Below are positions 52,773 through 61,918 of a stretch of 64,000 bases of DNA, one piece after another (positions within the stretch are counted from its first letter, which is position 1; each line of letters begins with the position of its first letter). Position numbers and translations under genes: made by a program. Under the pieces are notes generated by a model. That model had not been told where the DNA came from. It was given only the letters and a program-made list of their open reading frames with translations, and ran no database searches. The stretch is from Nakazawaea peltata (lineage: Eukaryota; Ascomycota; Pichiomycetes; Alaninales; Pachysolenaceae): positions 1,863,135 through 1,927,134 of the forward strand of contig BCGQ01000001.1 of NCBI GenBank assembly GCA_001599355.1, given 5' to 3'.

Positions 52773-53523
52773 GATGACAACGTTTCTGTTTTAGCTTCTG
52801 CTTTCACACTTCTACTCTAACACTACTTAACTCCTTTAAGCGCTCTGACCCTTTTTCTTACTAATTAGCAAAAAAATTTTATTTGTTTCTAGACGACTCT
52901 TCTTGTTTACTATTCGCTAATTTTTAACTCGCTGGGATTTAATTCGTAAAATGCTACTGACCTCCTATTAAAGGGGGTTGATGTAATTAATAATTAAAGA
53001 GAATGATATTTCAAGGGGATAATGACAGAATATTCAGGGATCTCATATTCAGATTACTGGAGTTCAAGGCACTAATGTACGAACACTCATATTGTCTTTT
53101 TATCGGAGATATCTGAGATCTCGGTTTAGCCGACAATCGGCTCTTTATACTAAATAGGTTATCTAACACCTTAGTCAATCGTCTGATTTATGTAGTCTAT
53201 ATCAGCTGACACTTATTTGTAGTATCCACAGATCACGAAATAATACTTAAGGTTAAATGATATAGAAAACTTAACCCCCCGCAATAAGTTTCGCTATTTT
53301 CTTATCACCCAACGACAAATGTCGATCTTATCACTCAATCTGAGCCACTGTTTTTTCCCTATACAAAAAGTGTGGATATGGGTAATTTTCTGCCCCTAAA
53401 TGTCATCCTGTGGCTTAAGCTTGAATGGAGAAAGAAATACATATTTAAGAGATATGTTTGGACCCTTTGGTAACCACAATTATGTAATCTATGTAAATCA
53501 GATAAATTCCAAAAATCCACAAA
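52773..53523. promoter_or_regulatory. MZM1/JLP1 divergent spacer with a Met31/32-like site
   Basis: 751 bp. CTGTGGC (53408-53414) matches the Met31/Met32 core, the sulfur-limitation activator sites, about 110 bp before the dioxygenase ATG. This fits sulfur-regulated expression, but the site is short and could be chance. No RNA gene is seen. Confidence 0.45.
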
Positions 53524-54735
53524 ATGGCTCCAGTTGCTCTGTTAGATGATTATCAAATTGAAAAAATCGTTCCTGCTAACGTTGACTTCCACGTTAGGGG
53601 AAAGAATTCCAGGATTGAAAAGGATGGTACTGTAGAGCTTAGCTTGCAAGAACAAGAAGCTTCCAAATACCCAGAATGGTTACCTACTTGGAATCCTAAT
53701 GAAAAATTTGAAAAATTGAAACCATTCAAATATGAGGATCCAGGCTTCAGAGGTGACAAAGATTACAAGAATTTGTTCCAAGGTGATATTGATCAATACC
53801 AACATCTGCACTTGTCTCCAAGATTAGGAACTGAAATTCGTGACTCTCGTATTCAACTTTCTAAGCTTACTAATGCTCAGAGAGATGATTTGCTGTTATT
53901 GGTAGAAAAGAGGGGTGTTGTTGTTTTGAGAAACCAAGACTTGAAAGAACAAGGTCCTGAGTTTGCCAAGAAGTTAGGTGAATATTTTGGCCCATTACAT
54001 GTCCACCCAACTTCTGGAGCTCCAGCTGGATACCCTCAATTCCATATCACTTACAGAAAATCCAATGAATCTGAACTGAAAAAGTTGTTGTCTTTGACTA
54101 ACACTACCATTGCTTGGCACTCTGATGTCACTTACGAATTACAACCACCTTCGATCACTTTCTTTGCCCAATTAGAAGGTCCTTCTACCGGTGGTGACAC
54201 TTTATTCGCTGATTGTATTGAGCTGTATGAAAGATTGTCTCCTCTCATGCAACAAATGCTTGATGGTTTAAGAGTTATCCACACTTCTAGAGACCAGGCT
54301 GCTGATTCTAAAAGCAAAGGTGGAGTAAACAGAAGTGAGGTTGTTGACTCTATTCATCCTTTAGTTAGATACCATCCTGTATTGAAGAAGAAGGGTTTGT
54401 TCATTCATAAGACCTTCTCTAGAAGAATTGTGGGATTGAAGAACGAAGAAAATGAAGCTTTGTTGAAATTCTTGATTTCTCACATTGAATCTTGTCAAGA
54501 TCTTCAAATTAGAGCCAGATATGAACCAGGTACTGTTGTTGTTTGGGATAACAGAAGAGTTTTACATAGTCTGTGTTTAGACTGGATTGAATCCACTACC
54601 AGACATTGTTTCAGAATCACTCCTCAAGGTGAAAGACCTGTCGGATCTCAAGAAGAATATGAGAACTGGACTGAAGAACAAGAGATTATTAATAGTGAGA
54701 GAGATCAAAAGATTATTAATCTGTATTACGGATGA
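53524..54735 (+). CDS. JLP1: Fe(II)/2-oxoglutarate sulfonate dioxygenase (Jlp1/TauD family)
   Basis: Jlp1 oxidises sulfonates such as taurine to release sulfite for sulfur assimilation. The 403-aa product (yeast 412) has a TauD jelly roll with metal ligands H199-x-D201 ('WHSDVTYELQPPS') and H348 ('RRVLHS'), and 'TRHCFRITPQGERPV' for 2-oxoglutarate binding. Three CTG codons match Ala in the family: 124 in 'DDL-x-LLVEKRGVVV', 234 in 'CIE-x-YERLSP', and 350 just after H348 (HSA). Other TauD-like yeast enzymes exist, so the substrate is a family inference. A Met31/32-like site upstream supports sulfur control. Confidence 0.85.
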   Translation: MAPVALLDDYQIEKIVPANVDFHVRGKNSRIEKDGTVELSLQEQEASKYPEWLPTWNPNEKFEKLKPFKYEDPGFRGDKDYKNLFQGDIDQYQHLHLSPRLGTEIRDSRIQLSKLTNAQRDDLLLLVEKRGVVVLRNQDLKEQGPEFAKKLGEYFGPLHVHPTSGAPAGYPQFHITYRKSNESELKKLLSLTNTTIAWHSDVTYELQPPSITFFAQLEGPSTGGDTLFADCIELYERLSPLMQQMLDGLRVIHTSRDQAADSKSKGGVNRSEVVDSIHPLVRYHPVLKKKGLFIHKTFSRRIVGLKNEENEALLKFLISHIESCQDLQIRARYEPGTVVVWDNRRVLHSLCLDWIESTTRHCFRITPQGERPVGSQEEYENWTEEQEIINSERDQKIINLYYG

Positions 54736-55037
54736 TTAAATAGTAATGACCAAAATAAAATAGAGCATTTAATTAAGGAATGTAAATTTTGTAAGAGTAG
54801 CATGAAATAGAACTCCTCTAGACCCTTTATCAATATATACAGCCCTCCACCTCTCTCTCCTCATCTCCTTGCCCACCTTATCACCTTGATCACCCCCAAT
54901 TTTTATCACCCCCAATTTATGTAGCATTTTACGAATTTACTCCAAAAAAATTTTCAATTAAACCTCGTCTTGACGAGCCTTTTTCTAAAGCCGCGGTAAG
55001 AACCACATACTCTGCACTAGACTCATCAATCAATAAT
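54736..55037. other. JLP1-PFS2 spacer
   Basis: 302 bp between two + strand genes. It contains CACCCCCAATTTTT-type words twice (near 54890 and 54910). Nothing gene-like is seen. Confidence 0.5.
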
Positions 55038-56465
55038 ATGTCGTATTATAACGATCAACAGAATACGAATGGAGGTGGCGATGGTACACAGAAGAAGTTA
55101 GGTCATAGAAGAACGGTGGATAGTGCGTCTCTGACCACTAAATACTTATTGTACCGGAATCTTCAGTCTAAATTCGATCCGAAATTGGGATCCATTAGAC
55201 CTGATATGTCCTTTGCAATTGATATGTTACCACCGAAACTGCATCTCCAAGACCCTGTCATTAATGATATCACCAAATTCGTACATTTGAGTGCCAATAA
55301 ACTGAAACATCAGATCCATGCTATGAAATGGACTCCATATGGAAGACGTGTTCTTGTGGCATCTCATAGTGGAGAATTCACCTTATGGAACGGTACTACA
55401 TTCAATTTCGAGAGCATTATGCAGGCCCATGATGCTGCTATCTATTCTATTAAGTATTCTCATTATGATGACTGGTTAATAAGTGGTGATCAAGATGGTA
55501 CCATTAAATATTGGCAACCCAATTTCAACAATGTGAATATATTGACTCAATCACATGCTGGATGTATCACCGATTTATGTTTTTCTCCAAATGATTCCAA
55601 ATTCGTTAGTAGTTCAGATGATCATACTTTGAAGATCTGGAATTTCAATAATGGTAAAGAAGAATTGACTCTTGCTGGTCATCATTGGGATGTGAAATCT
55701 TGTGACTGGCATCCAACTTTGGGTTTAATTGTGAGTGGGTCTAAAGATAATATGGTCAGTCTCTGGGATCCGAGACTTTCAAGTGGTGGTAAACCAATAA
55801 GTACATTGAGGACATTCAAACATACTGTACAATGCACAAAATTCCAACCTATTGGATCTCAAAGGCTTTTCGCTGCTACACTGAAGGACAAATCTGCCAA
55901 AATCTTTGATTTAAGACTGATGAAAGAAGTTCTTACTTTAAGAAATGAGGTTTGCGACTTTGCTTCTTTGTCATGGCATCCTATCAATTCGCAAATAATA
56001 AGTTTATCCGATTTCAACGGTAAAATCGAAAACATCAAATTAGATCAAGCTATATTACCTCCAGATGAAACCACTGAACTTTCATACTCGAGTACAAAGA
56101 TTCCTTATGCACATGAGAAGGCTATTAACCAGATAGAATACAACCCTCAAGGTAATATTTTAGCCACAGCATCGTCCGACAAGACTATCAGATTCTGGTC
56201 TAGAGGAAGACCTAATGACCCTAGACTGTTCAACGAACCTACCTACACTAATGATAAGAATGGAACTTGGTATTACTATACGAATGCCATCAGTGATGTG
56301 CCTGAAGATCCAGATGCTGCTGATTCGGCTATGAATGGTGACAGTTATGGAGGTTTAGGTGGCTTTAATAGAGGTAATGATGATGGTATGGCTCCACCTC
56401 CACCACCTCCTCCAACTGCTGCTCCTCGTTTATCAAATAACGGAATGTCATTACCAGGATTTTAA
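55038..56465 (+). CDS. PFS2: mRNA cleavage/polyadenylation factor Pfs2 (WD40)
   Basis: Pfs2 is the WD40 scaffold of CPF that links CPF to CF IA during 3'-end formation. The 475-aa product starts MSYYNDQQNTNGGG and has seven WD repeats (about 90-400, e.g. 'WNGTTFNFESIMQAHDAAI', 'FSPNDSKFVSSSDDHTLKIW', 'SGSKDNMVSLWD'). The N-terminal 'TKFVHLSANKLKHQ' is family-specific. A short Pro-run tail follows. CTG at codon 68 (55239, PP-x-A-Y position) and codon 294 (55917, DLRA-MKE) both read as Ala in homologs. Confidence 0.93.
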   Translation: MSYYNDQQNTNGGGDGTQKKLGHRRTVDSASLTTKYLLYRNLQSKFDPKLGSIRPDMSFAIDMLPPKLHLQDPVINDITKFVHLSANKLKHQIHAMKWTPYGRRVLVASHSGEFTLWNGTTFNFESIMQAHDAAIYSIKYSHYDDWLISGDQDGTIKYWQPNFNNVNILTQSHAGCITDLCFSPNDSKFVSSSDDHTLKIWNFNNGKEELTLAGHHWDVKSCDWHPTLGLIVSGSKDNMVSLWDPRLSSGGKPISTLRTFKHTVQCTKFQPIGSQRLFAATLKDKSAKIFDLRLMKEVLTLRNEVCDFASLSWHPINSQIISLSDFNGKIENIKLDQAILPPDETTELSYSSTKIPYAHEKAINQIEYNPQGNILATASSDKTIRFWSRGRPNDPRLFNEPTYTNDKNGTWYYYTNAISDVPEDPDAADSAMNGDSYGGLGGFNRGNDDGMAPPPPPPPTAAPRLSNNGMSLPGF

Positions 56466-56522
56466 ATTCAAAAATTATGTAATATATAAAATATAAATAA
56501 TTTAAATGATCTGTCTATAAAC

Positions 56523-57170
56523 TCAATCCATATTTGTATCATTATCTTGCTGAATACTCAAAGCATTCATGTTGGTCAAGGCTTCATCCAAATGCCCAGC
56601 ATCATTCTTTATGAAATCGAGCATATTCTTTAAAAACATCCCCCTCTCTATAAAATTACCCATAATACTCCGATGATAATTGGCATTCAAGATATTATTG
56701 GCTCCCGAATCAACAGATTCCGTCAATTGGTCATACCAAAAAGTCATTTCAGTCGTTAAATCATTAAGATGGTCACCAATTTCAAGCTCCTGTCCCAGCC
56801 AGAAATCTCCAAATTGAGCAAGATATTCCCTTCTTGTATCAAATTGACTACTTTCTCTCATAGATTTTGCCCATTTGAGATCCATGATCTGTTTCTCCAA
56901 CAATACCAACTTTTTCTCAAACCTATTTTGTACTAATTGAATCATATGTTCCGATTGTACATTATCGAACCCCCAAAATGAGTCACTTCTTGCTAGCACA
57001 GTAGTGCCCACTTCATTTCCATGCAGATTAGGTATCATTGACGACGATATATGTGTAATATGAGCTACTGGAGATGTCCTACTCCTTTTGCTTTCCAATC
57101 CAATCTCTTGATTATTAAAATCCTGTTGGCTATAAATGTAATCGTTATTAATATCGCGTTCTCTTTTCAT
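56523..57170 (-). CDS. Hypothetical helical protein
   Basis: 215 aa from the ATG at 57170 (MKRERDINND). It has a basic stretch ('ESKRSRTSP', about 28-37), then mostly amphipathic helices with coiled-coil character (about 85-200: 'MIQLVQNRFEKKLVLLEKQIMDLKW'). I do not recognise the family. A TATATATAAAAAG box sits about 65 bp upstream. The frame stays open upstream with no ATG, and an apparent GTATGT donor/TACTAAT branch pair (57230-57170) could indicate an intron with an earlier exon, so the 5' end is uncertain. Adjacent to PFS2 in convergent orientation. Confidence 0.6.
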   Translation of the reverse strand: MKRERDINNDYIYSQQDFNNQEIGLESKRSRTSPVAHITHISSSMIPNLHGNEVGTTVLARSDSFWGFDNVQSEHMIQLVQNRFEKKLVLLEKQIMDLKWAKSMRESSQFDTRREYLAQFGDFWLGQELEIGDHLNDLTTEMTFWYDQLTESVDSGANNILNANYHRSIMGNFIERGMFLKNMLDFIKNDAGHLDEALTNMNALSIQQDNDTNMD

Positions 57171-57575
57171 AATTAGTAGGTGAATAATTAATGGGATCCA
57201 GATTTCACCTCTTATTTTATTAACATACCTTTTTATATATATTTCCCAGTGTCGTGCGGTATTCCTGAAGTCTTCCCACGGTGTTCTCACTCTTTCCTCC
57301 GATATAGATTCGATGACTCCACCTGCATAATAACAGGGTGATTTTATTAAAAGAGCATCTGATTAAAAAAAAGAAACTAAAAATGAAAAAATTTAAGTTT
57401 GATAGGTGAAGATGGGTTAGCGCGGGTACGGGGGAGATTGCGTGGGGAATGATTAGGCCATTTTTTGGGGGGGTTACCAAAAAGTCGTGCACGACCCAAT
57501 TACTTATACTTACAATTAGTTAATGGATGATTTTAGTATGATGTATCAGTTTATTCAGTATATACTTTATGCAAA
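57171..57575. promoter_or_regulatory. Upstream region of the hypothetical gene, with palindrome GTCGTGCACGAC
   Basis: 405 bp between NOP12's 3' end and the hypothetical gene. It includes the 12-bp palindrome GTCGTGCACGAC (57484-57495) followed by CCCAATT, the same motif as at 8285 and 14047, and a TATATATAAA box near 57235. Confidence 0.5.
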
Positions 57576-58883
57576 TCACTTCTTAGAATCCTTCTTATTC
57601 TTGTTCTTGAACAGAGTTGATCTTTCTCTTATTCTTGGTTTCTTAGTCTTACCCAATCCATTCTTGATCCCCTTAATCTTGGTACCTTTAGAGGCTCTCT
57701 CTCCCTCAATAACAGTTCTACCAATAGTAGTACGATCACTTTTGTTGAGAACTCTTTTACCACGTCCGATAACTGTCTTTTCCTTGTCACTGAGATTTCT
57801 ACCTCTCAGAGATATCAGTTGTTGTTGTTTGGTGATTTTTTTAGAACGAGTGATTCTCAATTTTCTCTTCTTCTCAGAAGTGGTGAGAGGTTTGTCGTTC
57901 AACATTAACAGCTTGTTGACATGAACAGAATCTTTGAATTGTACAAGAGCAAAACCTTTACCAAAGTTAGTCTTGGAATCTCTAACGATTCTAACATTTT
58001 CTACTTCTCCGGTACCGATTTTTTCTTCGAAATATTTCCATAAATTCTCTTCCTTCTCTTGGAAGTCCAAATTTCCAACGAAAATAGATCTTTTGTTGTC
58101 TTGTTTCAGTGGATGAGTGAGATGGTCAACTCTGAGGTGATGATCGTTGAATACAGTCCCGTTGAGAGAAGTAGCCTTCAAAGAGACTTGCTTGTCTTCA
58201 AAGACAACGTATGCATTTATTGTGTCAAGGTTAGAGTCCACTTTCTTTTGGATAACAGCAACCTTTCTTGGAAGGTTATCAGTTAATGCAATAGATCTGA
58301 ATCTGAAAGATTGAAGTTTTCCAATGTTGGAGAATAATTTTTTGAATTCTTTGGTCATTTTTTTATCTTGAATAATTTGAGAAGGTAAGTTACCGACGAA
58401 TACTGTACGGTCAGCTTTAGCTAACTCTTCAGTCTTCAAATCAACAGACTTAGCTCCTTTAGAGGCTTTAGTCTTTTTGGATTCTTCAACTTCTGGCTTC
58501 TCAGAATCAGACTCAGACTCATCTTTGTCATTCTCTTCCTTCTCTTCCTTCTCATCATCCCCCTTTTCTTCCTCATCGGAGTCTTCCTCTACAAGCTTAG
58601 CTAAATATTTGTCTTCCAACTCAGTTTCTTCACTCAAACTCTTCTTTGTCTTACGTTTCTTAGGCAGTGGCAGCTCAATGGCATCGACTTCCTCTTCATC
58701 ATTCAGTTGCTTCTCTTCAGAGACAATTTTTGGTAAAACGGTTCTCTTTTTAGAGGTTAAAACCTTGGTGTCTACTGGACCAGTAGAGGAGCTAAAAATA
58801 TTGGCGATATTTTGATCGACATCTTCAGTTGTGGCGGTACCAAAGATAGACCCGATAACGTTGTTGGTCTCTGTTTTAGACAT
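57576..58883 (-). CDS. NOP12: Nucleolar 60S-assembly RNA-binding protein Nop12
   Basis: Nop12 is a nucleolar protein needed for 5.8S and 25S rRNA processing. The start is the ATG at 58883 (MSKTETNNVIG), giving 435 aa; the frame upstream has no ATG. The order is acidic/Lys-rich N-terminus, RRM1 (about 150-250, 'TVFVGNLPSQIIQ'), RRM2 (about 255-335, 'RSIFVGNLDFQEKE' with 'GKGFALVQF'), and a basic Lys/Arg-rich tail. Yeast Nop12 is 459 aa. A TTAGGG array and a TTAAGCGC octamer lie upstream, fitting co-regulation with ribosome genes. Confidence 0.88.
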   Translation of the reverse strand: MSKTETNNVIGSIFGTATTEDVDQNIANIFSSSTGPVDTKVLTSKKRTVLPKIVSEEKQLNDEEEVDAIELPLPKKRKTKKSLSEETELEDKYLAKLVEEDSDEEEKGDDEKEEKEENDKDESESDSEKPEVEESKKTKASKGAKSVDLKTEELAKADRTVFVGNLPSQIIQDKKMTKEFKKLFSNIGKLQSFRFRSIALTDNLPRKVAVIQKKVDSNLDTINAYVVFEDKQVSLKATSLNGTVFNDHHLRVDHLTHPLKQDNKRSIFVGNLDFQEKEENLWKYFEEKIGTGEVENVRIVRDSKTNFGKGFALVQFKDSVHVNKLLMLNDKPLTTSEKKRKLRITRSKKITKQQQLISLRGRNLSDKEKTVIGRGKRVLNKSDRTTIGRTVIEGERASKGTKIKGIKNGLGKTKKPRIRERSTLFKNKNKKDSKK

Positions 58884-59017
58884 TTTAAGGGTCAATTTAT
58901 CTTTCTGTCTAGATAGATCATCTAGTTTAAGCGCTATTAAAAATTTTACCTAAAAATTTTTCTCATCGATGGTGAGCGAAATATGAAATGAGAAGGAAAG
59001 AGCTTTGAGGAATGTGA

Positions 59018-59160
59018 GGGAAATGTTAGGGAAATGTTAGGGAAATATTAGGGAAATATTAGGGAAATATTAGGGAAATATTAGGGAAATATTAGGGAAA
59101 TATTAAGGAAATTCTTAGGGAAATGCTAATATTAGGAAAATATTAGGAAAATACTAGGTA
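59018..59160. repeat. 11-bp tandem array GGGAAATATTA with helically spaced TTAGGG
   Basis: Eight consecutive copies at 59018-59105 (two GGGAAATGTTA, six GGGAAATATTA). Diverged copies continue to about 59160. Each junction makes TTAGGG, the Tbf1 core: seven at exact 11-bp spacing plus one at 59115. The array lies in the NOP12 promoter. It is too short and internal to be a telomere. Confidence 0.9.
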
Positions 59161-59375
59161 AATACTACAAAAGATAGTAGAGAGTGGAGACTGAGTAGTA
59201 GTAAACAAGTCAGTGGAACATAGATACTACAAAACCTGAATTTCTCTTTATAATGAGATAGATAAACTAAATTGATAGAGTAGAGTAATTCTACACCAAA
59301 ACTTGACAGAAATCATACCCCAATCAACATAATCTGAATCGTTACCTTCCCTCAAATTACAGCCGTTAATCAAAG

Positions 59376-59520
59376 GTATTTCCTTAATAAACATACTTTT
59401 TCCTAGTAAAGGTTTCTTTCCCTAGTAAAGGTATTTTTTCCTTAGTAAACGTACTTTTCCCTAGTAAAGACATTTTTCCTTGTAAAGGTATTTTTTCCTT
59501 AATAAAGCCATTTCCTTAAT
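59376..59520. repeat. Degenerate ~20-bp tandem array (TTTCCTTAGTAAAGGTATTT)
   Basis: About seven imperfect copies of TTTCC(C/T)TAGTAAAGGTA-type units in tandem. Their reverse complements resemble the diverged end of the 59018 array (TACTAGG, GGAAAATA). Function unknown. Confidence 0.75.
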
Positions 59521-59825
59521 ATGCTTTGGTTTCTCAAATTTCCTAACCCTCATTTAGTCCGGGTAACACTTCTTATTTCTTTTTGCTTGCAGCTCCTAAA
59601 ATTTGACAATTCAGTCTGTAAACCAATAGAACAGTTCACCTCAACAACTACCAGATTGAACTACTTGATCACTCAAAGGATTTGAATCATATTTGGATTC
59701 AGCTTGTCATCATTTAAACAATCGTTCAACTCATTAACCCACCATATCCACACCCTGACACGTTTGTGTTGTATATTATTGAAGTACTAATAGAGTTAGT
59801 TGAGTGATAGTTGATTGAAGAGGAT

Positions 59826-61069
59826 ATGACTAAGGCAACAGATCTCGGTCATATCAGCAATTCTAGTGAGTATATCATTAACGTTTTGTATGGGCGCCAA
59901 CTTTTACTAACAAATCAGTCGGAAATACATCACCATTGACAGAGTTAAATTTATCTCCTACCAAAGAGTCGAGTAACGGAGTGCAAGGACCAGATATCAC
60001 TTCTTCTCCTGATATCAAAGCTTACCTGTCAGATTCATCATCAGAACTTAGTGAGATAAATAGTGATCTGGAAACCGAAAAGATGGAATTACCCGAGACC
60101 AGTGAGTTGGCTAGGATGGCCGCGTTTGTTAAGAATAATTCTGAGGTGAAAGGTGAAGAGAGGTCTGAAAATGAAGAGAGTAATGGAGAGGAAGATTCAA
60201 AGGTATCGGAAAACACAGATAATAAGATAACAGACGAACCTACAGATAGTACACCGCAGCTAAAGACAGAAAAAGAATCAGATGAAGAGAGTAAAGATAA
60301 GAAAGTGGACGGTGAAGGCGATGAAGATGAAGATGGGGAGAATGAAGATGAAGATGCAGAGGTAGAAGACGCCGAAGACGCGGAAAACGGAGACGATGAA
60401 GACATGGATGAAGATGCTCCTGATAGTGATGACCGAACTAAAGAACCTGAAAAAGATGAACTGGCCGAAGAAGAGAAAAGAATACAAGAAGCCGAGAAAC
60501 TGAAGATTCGTCAAGAACTGGTGGATGAATTGACTTCGATCGAAGTGGATTATGCCAAGTTAAAAGATCTGTTATATCACAATCAACTCACACGACTTGA
60601 GTACGAGTTAAAACTTTGTCTCAATGGTTCTCATCCGGACTTTATCAGAATCTTGAACAGAATCAACGAGAATTACGAACGTAAGATTAGAGCCATGGTG
60701 ATGTCTCAAAACTACAAATTAGATTGCATCAATACACAGACAAAGGCTACTAGATATATGGTACATCAACAATATTTGAAGGATTGTCACGACTTGAAGT
60801 TAGAGAGTATCGAAGAGACCACTCTGAAATGGTATGAAATCAATAAAGAGAGACGAATGATGGACCAAATCTCACCCGACATTGTCAATGGTAAGAGACG
60901 TCGTGTACTGGACAGTGAAAATAAGTCGATCTTATTCAACAAAATCCAATCCTTGAACAAAGTACAGAAGATTTACGGATTCCCAAGTGCTATTTCTAGT
61001 TTAAGTAGTGCGGAGAATCATGAGATTGAAGACGATCTTATGGCTATTAGAAGACAAGTTGCTCCTTAA
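59826..61069 (+). CDS. DEP1: Rpd3L histone deacetylase complex subunit Dep1 (Sds3-like)
   Basis: Dep1 is a structural subunit of the Rpd3L deacetylase complex. Exon 1 (59826-59865) encodes MTKATDLGHISNS. The 53-bp intron is 59866-59918 (GTGAGT, TACTAAC, CAG). Exon 2 (59919-61069) gives 396 aa in total; yeast Dep1 has 405. An acidic Glu/Asp-rich region (about 60-190) is followed by the Sds3-like domain (about 195-330). Matches to yeast Dep1 are 'YHNQLTRLEYELKLCLNGSHP', 'YKLDCINTQTKATRYMVHQ' and 'WYEINKERRMMD'. It is divergent from NOP12 across the repeat arrays. Confidence 0.9.
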
Positions 61070-61146
61070 TTGTATAATACTTACATATCGGTTACGATTA
61101 TAAACGTGAAATCTTATTGATTATATTATAAAAACATTTAAACTGC

Positions 61147-61918
61147 TTAGAATGGCAACAACTTGCTGGAACCCTTACCCTTACCACCGTGTCTGACTGG
61201 GGTGTAAGTGATAGAGAACTCACCCAAGTAGTGACCAACCATCTCTGGCTTGATCTCAACTTGGTTGAAAACCTTACCGTTGTAAATACCGACAACAGCA
61301 CCAATCATCTCTGGCAAGATGATCATGTTTCTCAAGTGGGTCTTGACAACAGCTGGCTTTTCGTTTGGTTGAGCGTTCAACTTGGAAGCTCTCAACTTCT
61401 TCATCAAGGTGTTTGGCTTCTCACCCAAACCTCTGGAGAATCTTCTTCTAACTCTGGCTGGAGTTAACTTGATGAAGTCAGCGGTGGACATGTCCAACAA
61501 TTGGGACAATTCAACACCCTTGTAAGAGAAAGTCTTCAAAGTTCTGTTCTTCTTTGGAGCGACTATAAATAAGTTAGTATACTTTGCTTCCAATAAATCT
61601 GTTTTTAAGACTCGAGATAGAAAGACAAAATCAACATCATAAATCATTAATTTAAGTTTTTGATTTTAATGAACTGCAAACGGTCCATAAATCTTTCATC
61701 TGAAGTTAGTTCTATGATCTGACTGACCAACATTATATTTCGTTTCGGTATACCCATTCTTGTTCTTCAAATTCTACAGTGTTCCAACTTGACAAAAATT
61801 AATGACAATAATGATGATTCTAGATGGTGGTGACAGGGCCAGTATCAAGTCACCATCCATCTATTCGCTTCCCACATGATTCTCTTCAATAGCGCTATCT
61901 GTACATACCAGTAGACAT
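61147..61918 (-). CDS. RPS15: 40S ribosomal protein uS19 (Rps15)
   Basis: Rps15 is a head protein of the small subunit, needed for 40S export. Exon 1 (61918-61909) is ATG TCT ACT G. The intron is 61908-61563 (GTATGT, TACTAAC, TAG; 346 bp). Exon 2 is 61562-61147. The product is 141 aa (yeast 142). Family blocks are '[15 protein letters not shown]', '[19 protein letters not shown]' and '[18 protein letters not shown]'. S. cerevisiae RPS15 is intronless, so this intron is lineage-specific in position or retained. Codon use is biased, as for RPL7. Divergent from RPP2. Confidence 0.95.

Larger units (their letters stand above)
58884..59825. promoter_or_regulatory. NOP12/DEP1 divergent promoter
   Basis: 942 bp. 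It has two repeat arrays with opposing strand composition (59018-59160 G/A-rich, 59376-59520 T/C-rich), described separately, separated by about 220 bp of ordinary sequence. A TTAAGCGC octamer (58927-58934) is 44 bp from the NOP12 ATG. Confidence 0.7.

Noticed and set aside
59018-59105. Interpretation of the TTAGGG repeats as an internal telomere fragment
   Set aside because: The repeat unit is 11 bp with intervening AAATA, only eight copies, and lies in a divergent promoter far from any end in this window.
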